A stretch of 64,000 nucleotides of DNA, taken from NCBI GenBank assembly GCA_038363925.1, contig JAQQWL010000011.1, positions 1,364,001 through 1,428,000 on the forward strand, in the 5' to 3' direction. Of the stretch, positions 12,264 to 23,400 are shown piece by piece (position 1 is the first letter of the stretch; the number at the start of each line of letters is the position of its first letter). The position numbers were made by a program, and so were the translations under genes. This DNA is from Apiospora phragmitis (lineage: Eukaryota > Ascomycota > Sordariomycetes > Amphisphaeriales > Apiosporaceae). A model generated the notes under the pieces. It ran no database searches and was not told the origin of the DNA. It saw only the letters and a program-made list of their open reading frames with translations.

Positions 12264-13053
12264 TAAGCCCGATGACAAGCGTCTGATCATCATCTCAGAG
12301 CCTAACGGAGCCGGGAAATCGGCTTTGGTCTCTAAGTTACTGGAGCGGCAGCCTCGCGTATTCAAGAAGCTGGCGGTACATACGACGAGGAAACCGGCCG
12401 AAGGCGAAGCAAACGGCGACGACTTCCAATTTGTGGAGTCTGGGCCGTTTAACGCTCTGTTGGACGGAGACAAGTTCTTCTCCTTCGTGACTCGAGATGG
12501 AGCGGACTACGGCGCGAGCCGGGGCAGCGTAGATGCCATCTCTGAATCAGGGAAGACCCCCATCGTCCAGCTGGATCAAGAGGGCGTCTACAGCGTGAAG
12601 GAAAACCTGTATGACGCGCGCGTTGTTTTCGTAGCGCCACCGCCCTGCACCGAGGCCTTTGAGGCGCGGCTGAAAGCATCGGGCCGCTATGCGGAGGACA
12701 AGATCCCCGGTCTGCTCAAGGCCGCAGAGGAGGAAGTTGAGCAAGCCAAGTCCGGGGACTCTTACGAGATTGTGGTAGTCAACGATGACCTGGATGAGGC
12801 TTGCAAGGCCCTCGAGGCCTTCATCTACGGTGATAGTAGCAATCCGGCACCGGAAGTCACAATGACGAATGGCGTCAACAACGGAGAAGAAGCTGCCCTG
12901 GAGGAGCCTCCGGTGGAGGGAAAGGAACAGGAACAGGGTGAGGGGGATATAGCCATGAAGTACAACGATGACGTTGTTGCCGCCGCCGCTCCTCCTGCTG
13001 ATGCGACTGGCGAGGAGGCGCAGACCAACGGTGCTGCCCCGATCGAGGCGTAG
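12264..13053 (+). CDS. Guanylate-kinase-like domain, probable C-terminal part of THOC1
   Basis: About 260 residues read as a guanylate-kinase fold: GRKPDDKRLIII leads into the P-loop-like SEPNGAGKSAL, then HTTRKPAEGEANG, GADYGASRG, FVAPP and IVVVNDDLDEACKALEAF near the end, followed by an acidic tail. The frame has no convincing start codon of its own next to the domain. It joins the THOC1 frame if one G is removed from the GGG at 12236-12238, giving a continuous acidic linker. Key residues differ from an active enzyme: the first P-loop Gly is Glu (EPNGAGKS), the usual PRxGE is PAEGE, and the usual Tyr is Phe in DDFQFV. It may therefore bind rather than phosphorylate. The alternative is an independent gene with an unseen upstream start. 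Confidence 0.75.
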
Positions 13054-14466
13054 AAGGCTGCGATTTCGGAAAACCAACATCAATACACCGCGGATGAAAT
13101 AGATGCGGCCGATGGTCTTAGGCGCTTAAAGGACTTCGGTGCCCTATGTCCGGCACAGTAAGGGGTGCTTTTTTTTCTTTCACTCACAGGACAGTAGCAC
13201 CTAGTACCTAGCGGAAACATAGAAGCGGCCACTTGATTGGCATGTATTGTAAGATTCTTGAGTTCTGGCTGGCAAGAAAAGGGGGGCACTATGTAGACTA
13301 GTCAATAAGATACCCAATACAAAGAACGGAAAAGATGGTATTCCTAATCCTTCCAAATGTGCCCCGCCCTGATCTATGCCAGTAAGGCCGCCCTTTGTCG
13401 GACTGATAGGTAGCCTATATAGAACTGTTATTCGCCCTTGGGGATCCTAAGGGGCTGCTGAATAGTAAATCAACGTTACCTCAGTCAGTACTATACTAAA
13501 TATGAAAAGGGGAAAGGAATGTCGGCATTACATAACACGGATAGGTTCAGAGGCAAGTACCAGCGAATGAAGTAGAGAAGAAGCAATGATTCGCACTCGT
13601 GAGAATGAATTCTGCTGCTGTGGCTCTCAGTAAGATAGGCTAGACATGCTGGTGACTGATCTCGAAATATACAAGTATATTTCCCACCCAGGGTTCTAAA
13701 AAACCGTGACCTCATAAGGATTGATCTCAAGCAAAATATGTATTCTGAAGCCGCTGCCAATATCATATCAAACAAACGTCAGCGGTCGTCAGTCTTCCCA
13801 CGACCCAGCCAGAACAGTCAGTCCCTGTCCTACCCTGCACTGCTGCACCAAAGAGCAAGTAGTTCCGCAAACTGGGGGCCATCACGTCATTAATAAATCA
13901 TCAAAAGTACCAGTCAGTCGCCCAAGTGAAGTACATAAGAAATTGCAAGTGCCAAAAGGGGGTATCCGATGTTGTACCTTGTGCGAGCAAAAAAAAAGCC
14001 TGCCGCACAAATCATCGCCGTTGTTTCAATTTGCCAAATGATATAAACCGCCGGATCAGGAATGGATATAAGGAGTCCTTCCTTCCAAAAGGGATCCAAG
14101 CCAATGCAACACGGTAAGCTGGCTAGCTGTATTCACCAAACCAAAAACCTCATTCCTTTTTAGAAAATGCCGAGATTGACCGGCCGGGCCAAAATATTCC
14201 CGAATCGAAAACCCTCCTCCAAACTTGAGAAGAGATGGCCAATATACACACAAAAAGCCCGTAGCCTGGACATCCACAGCCCGTAAAAATCGGGTTTCCT
14301 TGTGACTCCGGAAACACACGCGAGGTGTACCCATATGAACCTGACGATGATGCTAACGAAGACGAAAACGCCTTACCATACCCCGTACGATGTGATGCCA
14401 AAACCAAAACGGATATTCAATATATGACAGGAAGATCAATCAGTATGGGCTGGGGGTAATCTCTCC
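13054..14466. other. Intergenic between convergent THOC1 and INSIG genes
   Basis: This holds the 3' flanks of two converging genes. Only short shadow frames occur and no repeats or RNA genes were recognised. Confidence 0.5.
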
Positions 14467-15952
14467 TCACCGGAGGTTTCCCTCAGCCCATCTCCCCCTC
14501 CCGCCCCGACTTTTCCAAAGCGTCATGCGTCGCCCAATGTTTCCAAAACACACGCCGCAGCAAAACAGCACGCTGAGCATCCAGATGGTCATCTCGACGC
14601 TCTCTTTGGTGGCCAGGCCGCCAAAAACGAGCGTGCCGCCCGAGGACTGCTGCTGCTGCTGGCTTGCATGTGCGGAGCTCGACGACACATTGAGGAGGCT
14701 GAACTCGGCGGCTCCGAGGCTATTCCAGATCGACGATGCGCTGGTGGGCGCGGGCACCATATCCGCTTTCAGACCCGTCAACACGAGGGAGCCCGTGAGG
14801 CCTATAGCCGCCGAAAACAAGAATCCTGCCGGGGTACCATCGATAAGGTACCATAGAAACGGGTTGACGAGGGCCAGCGTCAGCGACACCTGAAGCGTCG
14901 AGGTCCATGTGGATTTACGCTAAAGAGAAGCAGTTATTAGCAATACGCACACGCGCGGGACAGGCAGGGAGGAAATGGATTGTTTGTTTGGACAACCGTT
15001 AAACGGCCCTTTTGACCAACCAAGCAAGCCGAAAATTGGGGGCCTTTTGATGGGGTCAACGTACGATGGCATGTACAATCCCAATGAAAGCGCCGATGCC
15101 CCTGGCCACCAGCGCCCAGTCCGTGGGGGACGTCGACCCCTTCGAAACCACCTCACCATCCCTGATCTGGTCCAGCAGGTCGTCGTCCTCCACGGCGGAG
15201 TCCTGTCCGCATATATCCTCCCAGAGGCCGTCGAACAATGGCAACAGCCCACCGAGTACGACACCCGAAACGCCCCAGAAGGCCATGTACCGCAAGTCGT
15301 ACGTGGGCTGCTGCGTGATGGCGTCCTCCATCTGGAATGTCGCGTACTTCCGCCTGTCCTGGAACCGAGCCACCAGTGCGCCGTAGAGGATGCCAAGGCC
15401 GAACAGGAGCGTTGCCCTCAGCGCCAGATGGAACGCCATGACAGGCCTCGATAGCGGTTCCCTCAAGGACGGCAGCGGGTGTTGCGAAGTTCCTCCGCCT
15501 CTCCATGTGCATATACGCCGGGTTCTTCTGCAACGCGTAGGCCAAGTCCTCGGCGCTGAGCGGTGCCGTGGGCGGTTCCAAGCCCCACGGTGTGCTAGGC
15601 TCGTCCTGTGTAGCAATGCCCCCAGAAGCTGCCCCACCCCCGTTGTCGAGGGCGAGTATATACCGAAGAGCGTCGAGCTCGTCAGGTTCTTGACCGACTG
15701 GGCGCGGGTGATGGAGCTGGAGCCGGAGCCGGTTGCATAGGAGTCGTCGCCGCGCACGACGCTGTGGAGGCGCGCATTGAGCAGTTTCGAGTTGATGAAG
15801 TCGAGGTTCAGCATGGCCGGGGTGCTGCGCGGTTGGGGGCTCGGCGGCGGCGAGAGCTCTTCGTTTTGTGGCACGGCGAAGTTGACGTTGAAGGGGCGGC
15901 GGGGGATCGGCCGGAGTATGGGAGGACCGTCATGGTCTTGTAGGTTCGACAT
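14467..15952 (-). CDS. ins1: INSIG-domain ER membrane protein
   Basis: An insulin-induced-gene (INSIG) family protein. In fungi these sit in the ER membrane and modulate HMG-CoA reductase or sterol signalling. Exons are 15952-15065 and 14919-14467, with a 145-nt intron (GTACGT donor, TTTAG acceptor). I start at MSNLQDHDGPP (ATG 15952-15950); an in-frame ATG further upstream only adds unconserved sequence. Hydrophobic segments include LRATLLFGLGILYGALV, MAFWGVSGVVLGGLLPLF, LTLALVNPFLWYLIDG and MTIWMLSVLFCCGVCFG. The reading frame leaves and re-enters: one base seems missing at the C run 15637-15641 and one extra lies near 15465-15490. Between them the other frame reads SAEDLAYALQKNPAYMHMER, clearly protein. 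The basic C-terminus (KSRGGRGRW) follows the last membrane segment. Confidence 0.8.
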
Positions 15953-18427
15953 GGTAGTAGCTGCTGTATACCGTTCGTTCGTTCTTTCTTTCGGTCCCTT
16001 GGGCTTTTGCTCTAACACCGGGCTTCTTCTGCTCGCCAACAAAGCTTTGGGGGGATCGGGATCGTAGGTAGGTAAATGAGTGCGTCGTCGTAGTTATATG
16101 GCGGCGAGTAAAGCGGCTGGACACTAATAGGTAGCGGACCCAGGAATGTATGTCACTTCACTCCAGTTTTTTTTCCTTCAATGGAGGGCCGGCGGCGGCT
16201 GGATACAAGCAGAATCAAGGGTTTGGTAGGGTGGGTGCCGGGTGCGGAACGAGAGAGACCTAAGTCGCGTGGTTGTCTTGGCGTGCAAGACGATTGTCGT
16301 TTCGGAGGTAAGAGGTTGGACCGAATTGATACTCGTCGAGTAGCAGCGAGAGTCGTCGAGGAGGTATTAAATGTTTCGTACCCAGCCCAGGTTCGCAGCG
16401 GGGGCGATTAAACTGGATCAGGTCCCTGAATGTTGCCCGTTTGACGTGATGGAAAAGTCACCTAACCTATGACCTAAGGTTTAATTATACAACAAACGTG
16501 GGAACTCTGTCCACGGATACGGCAAAGACCAATGTAGATAGATGTATGTAGAGAACGAATACGCCAGACACAAGTCGGTGTAATGTTATGTATGGTAGGA
16601 AGAAGAGAGTGAAAGGGGAAAAGAAGGAGCGAGAGCCGCTGTATGTGTTGCGTTGCAGGCCTGGACGATATGTATCAATTGCTGGATGGATGCCACGAAC
16701 GAGCCGCGTGCGGCGATGCGTGGTCTCGACGTCGACGGTTGAGGAGACGAGACAATTCAGCCAGCGAATAGAAGCATGTCAATTGATTGGGTGCGTTAGT
16801 ATACTTCTGCTATATGAGGTGTACACATGTACCACGCAAGCAACGTGTGCCCAGGCCCATAGCCAGCATCATGTTATGTTTCTCGTGCCTCGATCCGTTC
16901 GCAGCTGACCTGTCTGTCTGTATGACTTTTACGTACCTAGTTTATTCCACGACTTTTGTGTACCATCCATACCTGGCTTCTATCGACGTCAGTTCATATC
17001 TACTTCTCTCGAGAGGATCAACAACCATATCACCATACTTTTCTCGACCTAGATTTGGTGTTTTCTAACAATACCCAAGACAGTCAATCCACAACGGACG
17101 GCACCGAATACGACGAGTGCAATTTTGTTGAGAGAGCCTGAGAGCCTTCCTCTTCTGCTCGGGAAGCCAAGTGCCGTATGTCGATTGAATGCAGTGGTAC
17201 CCACCCACCCTGAGCAACCTAGCCAGCTAGCCTAGCACTTGCTAGCCAGGACGCGACAGGGGTGGTGGGGTCATTGTTTATTCATGGTGCTCGCGGTATG
17301 GGCATAAATATGGAACGGCAAAGAGGGGAATTCAAAGAGGGAATGTCGTCCGAGACATTCTGCTCCAATTGGAAAATCAGGAATGGTCAAAAAAGAGTCA
17401 GGCGCTACTTAGCTAGACTGCTAACCCCTTCTTGCTCCCCGGTCTATCCTTGTGTGCTGCCTTGTGCATCCTTGTGCAGTATCCACCAGGCATTGAGCAG
17501 AATCACATGCTCGACCCTCCTCGACCCTCAGCTGTCGACTCTGTTTCTTGGCGGCCTGCTGGTCGGGCGAATCCAGCGTCTTCCCTCATGACTGGCCAGC
17601 GACTCGAAACCGCTCTGCAGTTGATCTGCGTGTCTTCTCGTTACCCCACGATCTGCGTAGCATGTACTCTACTTTTTAGTCTGTCTGGGGAGGGGAAGAG
17701 GCAAGGAGAGAGGGGGGGGCGGCGGCAGCATGATGAGCAAGCCGCCTTTTTTCATTTGCCCTTTTAACCTTAAAAACGTTGTTTTTTTCTGGTTCTTCTT
17801 TCGGAAGGTCAGAGCAGTTTGCTGCGAAAACGACTAGGATAGGTCCTCGATCCCCGATGCGATGCGATGCGATGCGATGTGATGCGCAGGATTCCCAATG
17901 CGGGCAGCATTCACACAACTTGTCCATTGTATGTCATAAAGTGCGAGTGCGCGTACAAGACATTATTCGTCGGTCAAAGTGCACCACCATTTTCCCCGAC
18001 ACAATTGCACAACCCCCTTGCCCCCCTTGCCCCCCGCTTGCAATGGGATTGTACATGTCCTGGCCGGTGGATCTCTCGGTCGGTCAGATCAATTGATACA
18101 TTCATTGATTGATGCCATCCGGTTAGGATTCAGTCGAATCTCGCTAATTGCCGCCTTACATATCAAATCAATTTATACGACGTCCTTCTCATCCTCGCAC
18201 CATTCTCGAACGTTTTGCCCGTACCAAAAAACTTCCAATCATCGTGTCGTTGTTTTCCCTGGTCCGGCAGTACCCGCCAAGCCGAAATAGACTCCCGTCT
18301 GCAAGATGAAGAAAACATGTGTTTTTGTTGGATGTACAATGGCACGTTGGGCATTCGCAATTTCGAGGCTGAGTGCCCTAAGATTGAGCTTATCCCGTAT
18401 ATACGATACACCACTTCTCTGAGAGCT
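15953..18427. other. Intergenic, 2.5 kb
   Basis: This covers the 5' side of the INSIG gene and the 3' side of the Mak11-like gene. Apart from a pentanucleotide repeat (17855-17884) and a G run near 17712, I see no gene, transposon end or RNA. Confidence 0.45.
17855..17884. repeat. Pentanucleotide microsatellite (CGATG)n
   Basis: Five perfect CGATG units are followed by one TGATG unit. It lies in non-coding sequence and could be length-polymorphic. Confidence 0.9.
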
Positions 18428-19873
18428 CTATTCGTCATCCTCCTCGTCGCCGCTCTCTCCGGACAGAGCGTCATCTTCCTCTTCGTCATCTTCATCGCTC
18501 TCTTCCACGCCTTCCGGCCTAGGTATCATAACAAATGCCTCCATGCATGTAATCCGGTTATCCGTGTTGTAGGTTCCAAGCAGTTTCCCGACCTGTACTG
18601 GTTTGTCGCTCTTTTGAGATTGCACCAGCTCTTTCAGCGTCACCTGGAAAAGCCGAAGCTTGCCGTCGCTGCTACCGCAAGCGAAAAACACGTCGTCCTT
18701 CCTCTGATCGGGCCGTAGAAGACTAAAAGCCTTGATTCTACCAGAAACGCCACCCTCCTTGCCACCTAAGTGCCCAAGTAACTTTGCCGTAGCTAGTTGG
18801 CTAGCCTTCTTGCTGTCTGCGGCCTCCTCCGGCTGCGCCAGGTCTTCGTCGTCGGTGGAGAGGAACAAGATGCGTCCATCCTCGGTAGAGACGGCCAAGA
18901 TACTCTTCTCTGCGTCGTCCGTAGTTAAATAGCAGAAATCGTGGATCTTGGTCTTGGACTCTGCCAGGACTTTGCACCTCGGCTGTCCATCAACGCCGAA
19001 AATGAGCAGGTTCCGGTCAAAACCCACACAGAACTCTTCGCTGTTGCTGTGCCAAATAATCTTCCTGCCTTCTCCCGTTGAATGCCGCGGTTCGCCGATC
19101 TCCTGGAGGAGGTCGCGGCCAAAGTTCAACACACCCGCCTTCTTTCCCGTCAGAAGATTCCATAACCTCATACTGCGCTCTCCCTTGCTTAGACTGATCA
19201 TGACCTTCATGCTCGAGTGGACCGCGAAGTCGTTGACGCCCGAGGGCGCTCCGCCGAGCGCCGCCGTGTCGCCGCTCGGCCGGCCTTGGGGCTTCGGTAT
19301 GGGCACCTTGATGCTGGACAGCATGGACATGTCCCTGATGCGGGTGATGGCGATGGTAGAGTCCTCGGACGCGGAGATGAGCTTCGACTTGGTCGGGAAG
19401 GCGAGCTTGGTGATGGTGGACGAGTGGTGCAGCAGGGTGCCGAGCTCGCGGTTCTTGGAGTTCTCCAGGATCTTGCGCGGCGCGACCGCCGACAGGAAGT
19501 CCTTGTCCTTGCGCGCGGGCGGGTGCGCCGAGATGTTGTAGACGTTGATGCGCTCGTCGGTGCCGCCGGTCGCGAGCATGATCTTCTGGCCCTTGCCCGA
19601 CTCGGGCGCCGAGGGCGGCGAGAGGGCGAGGCAGCGGATGGCCGAGACGTGGGCATTGAAGAGGAACGTGTCGGCGAATTCGACCTGGTCGTCGTTCGAG
19701 ATGGTAGCGGTCACGCCGTGTAATACTCTATCATAGGAGCCTGTGACGATTTGCAGAGTGACGGGCGCTGAGCTCTTGGAGGGCTTGGAGCTCTTTGCCT
19801 TCTTAGTGACGACCGGTTCCTCCGCAGCAGCTGGAGCACTGGCAGGCGCATTCGTTCTCTTTCTTTTAGCCAT
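18428..19873 (-). CDS. mak11: WD40 protein, Mak11 / PAK1IP1-like ribosome assembly factor
   Basis: A single uninterrupted exon of 481 residues. The N-terminus is basic (MAKRKR, KKAKSSKPSK), as expected for nucleolar import. WD40-type blades follow, with signs such as ATGGTDERINVYNI, LISASEDSTIAITRIRD, MVISLSKGERSMRLWNLLTG and FFACGSSDGKLRLFQV. The C-terminus is strongly acidic (ESDEDDEEEDDALSGE). Mak11 proteins act in 60S subunit maturation in the nucleolus. The TGG-rich opening IVTGSYDRVLHGV matches this subfamily better than generic WD40 proteins. The gene carries no frame break, unlike several neighbours. Codon third positions are strongly G/C. Confidence 0.85.
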   Translation of the reverse strand: MAKRKRTNAPASAPAAAEEPVVTKKAKSSKPSKSSAPVTLQIVTGSYDRVLHGVTATISNDDQVEFADTFLFNAHVSAIRCLALSPPSAPESGKGQKIMLATGGTDERINVYNISAHPPARKDKDFLSAVAPRKILENSKNRELGTLLHHSSTITKLAFPTKSKLISASEDSTIAITRIRDMSMLSSIKVPIPKPQGRPSGDTAALGGAPSGVNDFAVHSSMKVMISLSKGERSMRLWNLLTGKKAGVLNFGRDLLQEIGEPRHSTGEGRKIIWHSNSEEFCVGFDRNLLIFGVDGQPRCKVLAESKTKIHDFCYLTTDDAEKSILAVSTEDGRILFLSTDDEDLAQPEEAADSKKASQLATAKLLGHLGGKEGGVSGRIKAFSLLRPDQRKDDVFFACGSSDGKLRLFQVTLKELVQSQKSDKPVQVGKLLGTYNTDNRITCMEAFVMIPRPEGVEESDEDDEEEDDALSGESGDEEDDE

Positions 19874-20473
19874 AACTGAGGTTGGTAAATGCTTTGCTTG
19901 TGAATGGGATGAAAAGGCTTGTCAATACCACTCGGCTGCCGCCATGACCCAGGAACAAAAAAAAAGCCCCAAAAAGTTACAGTGGGTCATCCTTCCTTTA
20001 TTTATCGATAACGACCTAGGTTACGTAGGTAGCAATTGAGGATGCTGGACAATATGACATCTATCCCCCCTTGAGTGCAAATTAAAGTACGACAACTACA
20101 TGTACATAGAGCTATAGCCAGATGAGCTACTAAAGGAATAGCTGGCTGTAATTGGTAGTAACTACGATGCATCCGAGGCGGAGCGCTACAAGGATAACCT
20201 CGAACGACACAGAAGAGGTAACATTCACGTGGTTCTGATAAAGTAGGAGGATTTGGATTTGGTATCGTTTTCAATCGTCATTAAAGTGTTATATTCATGA
20301 GTCGCTGCAGGTGTTCCCGTAGAAACATCGCTTGTTTTGCGTCTGTCAGGTCAAAGCCCGAGTCTCACCACCAAGGCCAATCGAACCTGCAGACCCACTA
20401 AACCAGCATCCACAAACCCGGCCCTTCCGAAGTACATACACAATCGTCCATGCCACGCATAGCCTTTTTCGCG
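19874..20473. other. Intergenic, Mak11 promoter and vid21 3' flank
   Basis: Six hundred bases between two genes on the minus strand. The part next to 19874 should hold the Mak11-like promoter; an A run lies near 19957. Nothing else was recognised. Confidence 0.5.
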
Positions 20474-23400
20474 CTACGACTTCGCCACAGCCGGCACAGG
20501 CGGCGTCGGGCTCCCAGCACTAGCATTGCGTTGCTGCTGCTGCTGCTGCTGCTGTTGCTGAAGCTGGGGGCTCAGCTGAGACTTTTGACCATCCTGCCCT
20601 GAATGTTGTTGCTGATGTTGCTGCTGATGCTGCTGCTGATGCTGCTGCTGATGCTGTTGTTGCTGCTGCTGTGATTGTTGAGCATTGTGTGGGTTCTGAG
20701 CATGCTGAGCAGTTTGCTGCTGGGACTGCTGTTGCTGAAGTGGAGGGCTATGCTGTGACTGTTGTGACTGGGGAGAGTTATGCTGTGGATGCTGAGAATG
20801 CTGTTGCTGAGCCTGTGCTGCTGCTGCCGCCTGAGCTTGTTGCTGAGCCCTGAGGAGCTGAGCGTACTGGTGAGGGCCATTGGCGACAGGCGCCTGTCCC
20901 GACCCGCCCGCTGCAGCATTCATAGCTTCTCTGGCCGACTGTGCAAGGTTATTGTGCCGATTCTGTAACAGTTGTCGCGCCATTTCCCGGACCATTTCCT
21001 GGGGCGTATTTGGATGCGACTGCCGGATTTGGTTCTCTATGTGCTGGAGTTGAGTGAGGTATGTTTGATGGATCTGCGGAGGCATCTGTGGCCTTGGTGA
21101 ACCAGAATGGCCGGCTGGCAGAGTGAGTCCCGATGCTGGAGGAGTCGATAATCCTGACGAGTTTGACGAGTTAAAGAGCATTGCTTGAGCGTTGTTATTC
21201 AAGTAGCTCTTCTGGTTCACACCGTTGGCTATCGCAGCACGGTTAGCAGGCGGAGACGTCTGCGGCATGCTGTTTGTCTGTTGCATAGGGTGTGGCTGCT
21301 GCTGCTGCTGTGCTTGACGCAACTGTACAGCCTGCCGCTGCTGTTCAGAAATTCGCTGTGCTTGCATCACCGTAGCAAGATCTGGTGTCGCCGGTATCGA
21401 CATCCTCGACTGACCATTGACAACAGGCACTTGCATCTGACCATTCCCGTTCATCTGCATCGGTGCCACGAGATTACCACCGCCAACGTGGCCCTGAGCC
21501 CCGTTGCCATTAGGTGTTCCCGGCATCGGCATGCGCGGACGAGATTGGCCGTTGACCGCCATATGGTTGGCAGAGTTTGGCCGGGCTACAGCAGCATGCG
21601 GGTGAGTAGCTCCCAGTTGCGCCGTCGGGTTCGAGGACATCTGGGCATTCTGTTGTGCAGCTGCTGCCAACTGTGCCGCCTGTCCCTGTTGTGCTCTCGC
21701 TTGCAATTGTTGAGCCTGCGTCTGTCGGTTAGTGTTACTGTTGGATGTTGTACCAGCAACGGCGGCGTTTCGTACTCTGCGCTGCGCCTCGGCGGCGCGC
21801 TGTTGCTGGTGCTGTGCCATTCGCTCTGCCAGTCTTTCTGCCATTGCCTGATCTCGTTCCCAGCGCATGATGCTGTACTCCCTAGGTGTCTTGATAGGAC
21901 CAACCCTCGCTTGAGGCTGCTCTTGCGCTTTGCGCATAGCTGCAATGCCAGCAGCATGTTGTTGCTTTTGGACCGTCGTTTCCCGTTTCTTGGCGAGCTT
22001 CCGCATCGCGTCGATCATGGTAAGATGCTTCTGATTGCGTCTGCGTTCTACCTTGACCGGCAGCGAAAGGCGCCTCCTGACAATCGGCGTTACTGGACCG
22101 CTACCTCCATTCGGTGTCTGGGATTGCTGGGGCGGCTGTTGCTGCTGCTGCTGTGCTTGCTGTGCAAGTGCGTTCTGGTTCTGTTGTCGAATAGTCTGCT
22201 GAGCTGAATCGATGCGGCCCTGCCACAGCTTGAAATACTGTGTCTTTTGCATATCATGAGGTAGCCCCTCGAGCATTACCCAGCGTTCAAAACACTCCCA
22301 AGGCGTCCGTCTTTCGGCTCCGGAAGCAAAAATCGACTTGGTAGACAGCATGTTGGATATAAGCGACCAGTTGTATGAGTACTCACGAACCAAAGATCGA
22401 AGTTCGTCGTCTTCATTGATGGTCCACTGTGAACAGCTACGAGACTCATAAAAGCTCTGGAATGGCATCGTATGCTCATTAGGCGGTCGGAATTGGTGGC
22501 CCGCATGTAAACGGTCCCTGATTGGCTTGTTCGCAGGTTGGAACAATGCAACGTGTGGGTTTTCAGGAGGCAGAGGAGACGAATCGCTCGCTTGGTGACA
22601 AAAAATGACCTCGTCATCGTCTTCGTCTTCCTGCACGTACTGATAACGACTTCGTTTGCGAGGAGATTCGCTCGCTTCCAGCTCTATACGCCCCTCAACG
22701 TACTTGCTCAAAGGCAACGCCTCTCGTTTCCATTGCGCATCGGGGTCCGTTTTTAGAGCAACCAGGTCCGGTTCCGGAACCTTCAGAGGGGATCCGTACA
22801 TAGGGAGCTCGTCCAAGAGCCGATCCGTATTAGGAGAATGGCTGAGACCGAACACCACGTCGTTGTCATCAAGGGCAAAAATGGCCGAAGGCGCCACGGT
22901 GTCTAGGAACATTTCGGTAGGGTCATCCACATGATCAGATGGTGAATCTGCATCACCAGATGCGACCAGTTCCGGAGTCGGATGGTGGTCGGAACTCGGA
23001 CCTTCGACGCCATCAGCCATCTTCGTGTCCTCTCTTGATAGTATCAGCTCCCCTTCTTCCCAGCGACCCTTCGTGGGCTCCGCAGGCGTCTCCGTGTTGA
23101 CCTGTAACAACCTTTGCTTAGCACGGTCGCCTTGGAGCGAGACCCATTCTGCACAAGCATTGGCTAGGTTACGTGCAACGGCATGTTTCCACTTCCTTTC
23201 CTCTCGGAAATCTGTCCGCATCCATTTCATTTCCTTGAGCAACACATCCCAGTGAGACGTCGGGCGCGTGGGCTCTGGACATCGTTTAGGTTGCCTCAGT
23301 GACCACTTGTCCTGTTGTTGAAGCTGGTAAACCCTCCTAAGTACTTTACAGGCTTGATTGTCCATTATCTGCGTGTAAGAATCCGGCGTAGAGACCGTCT

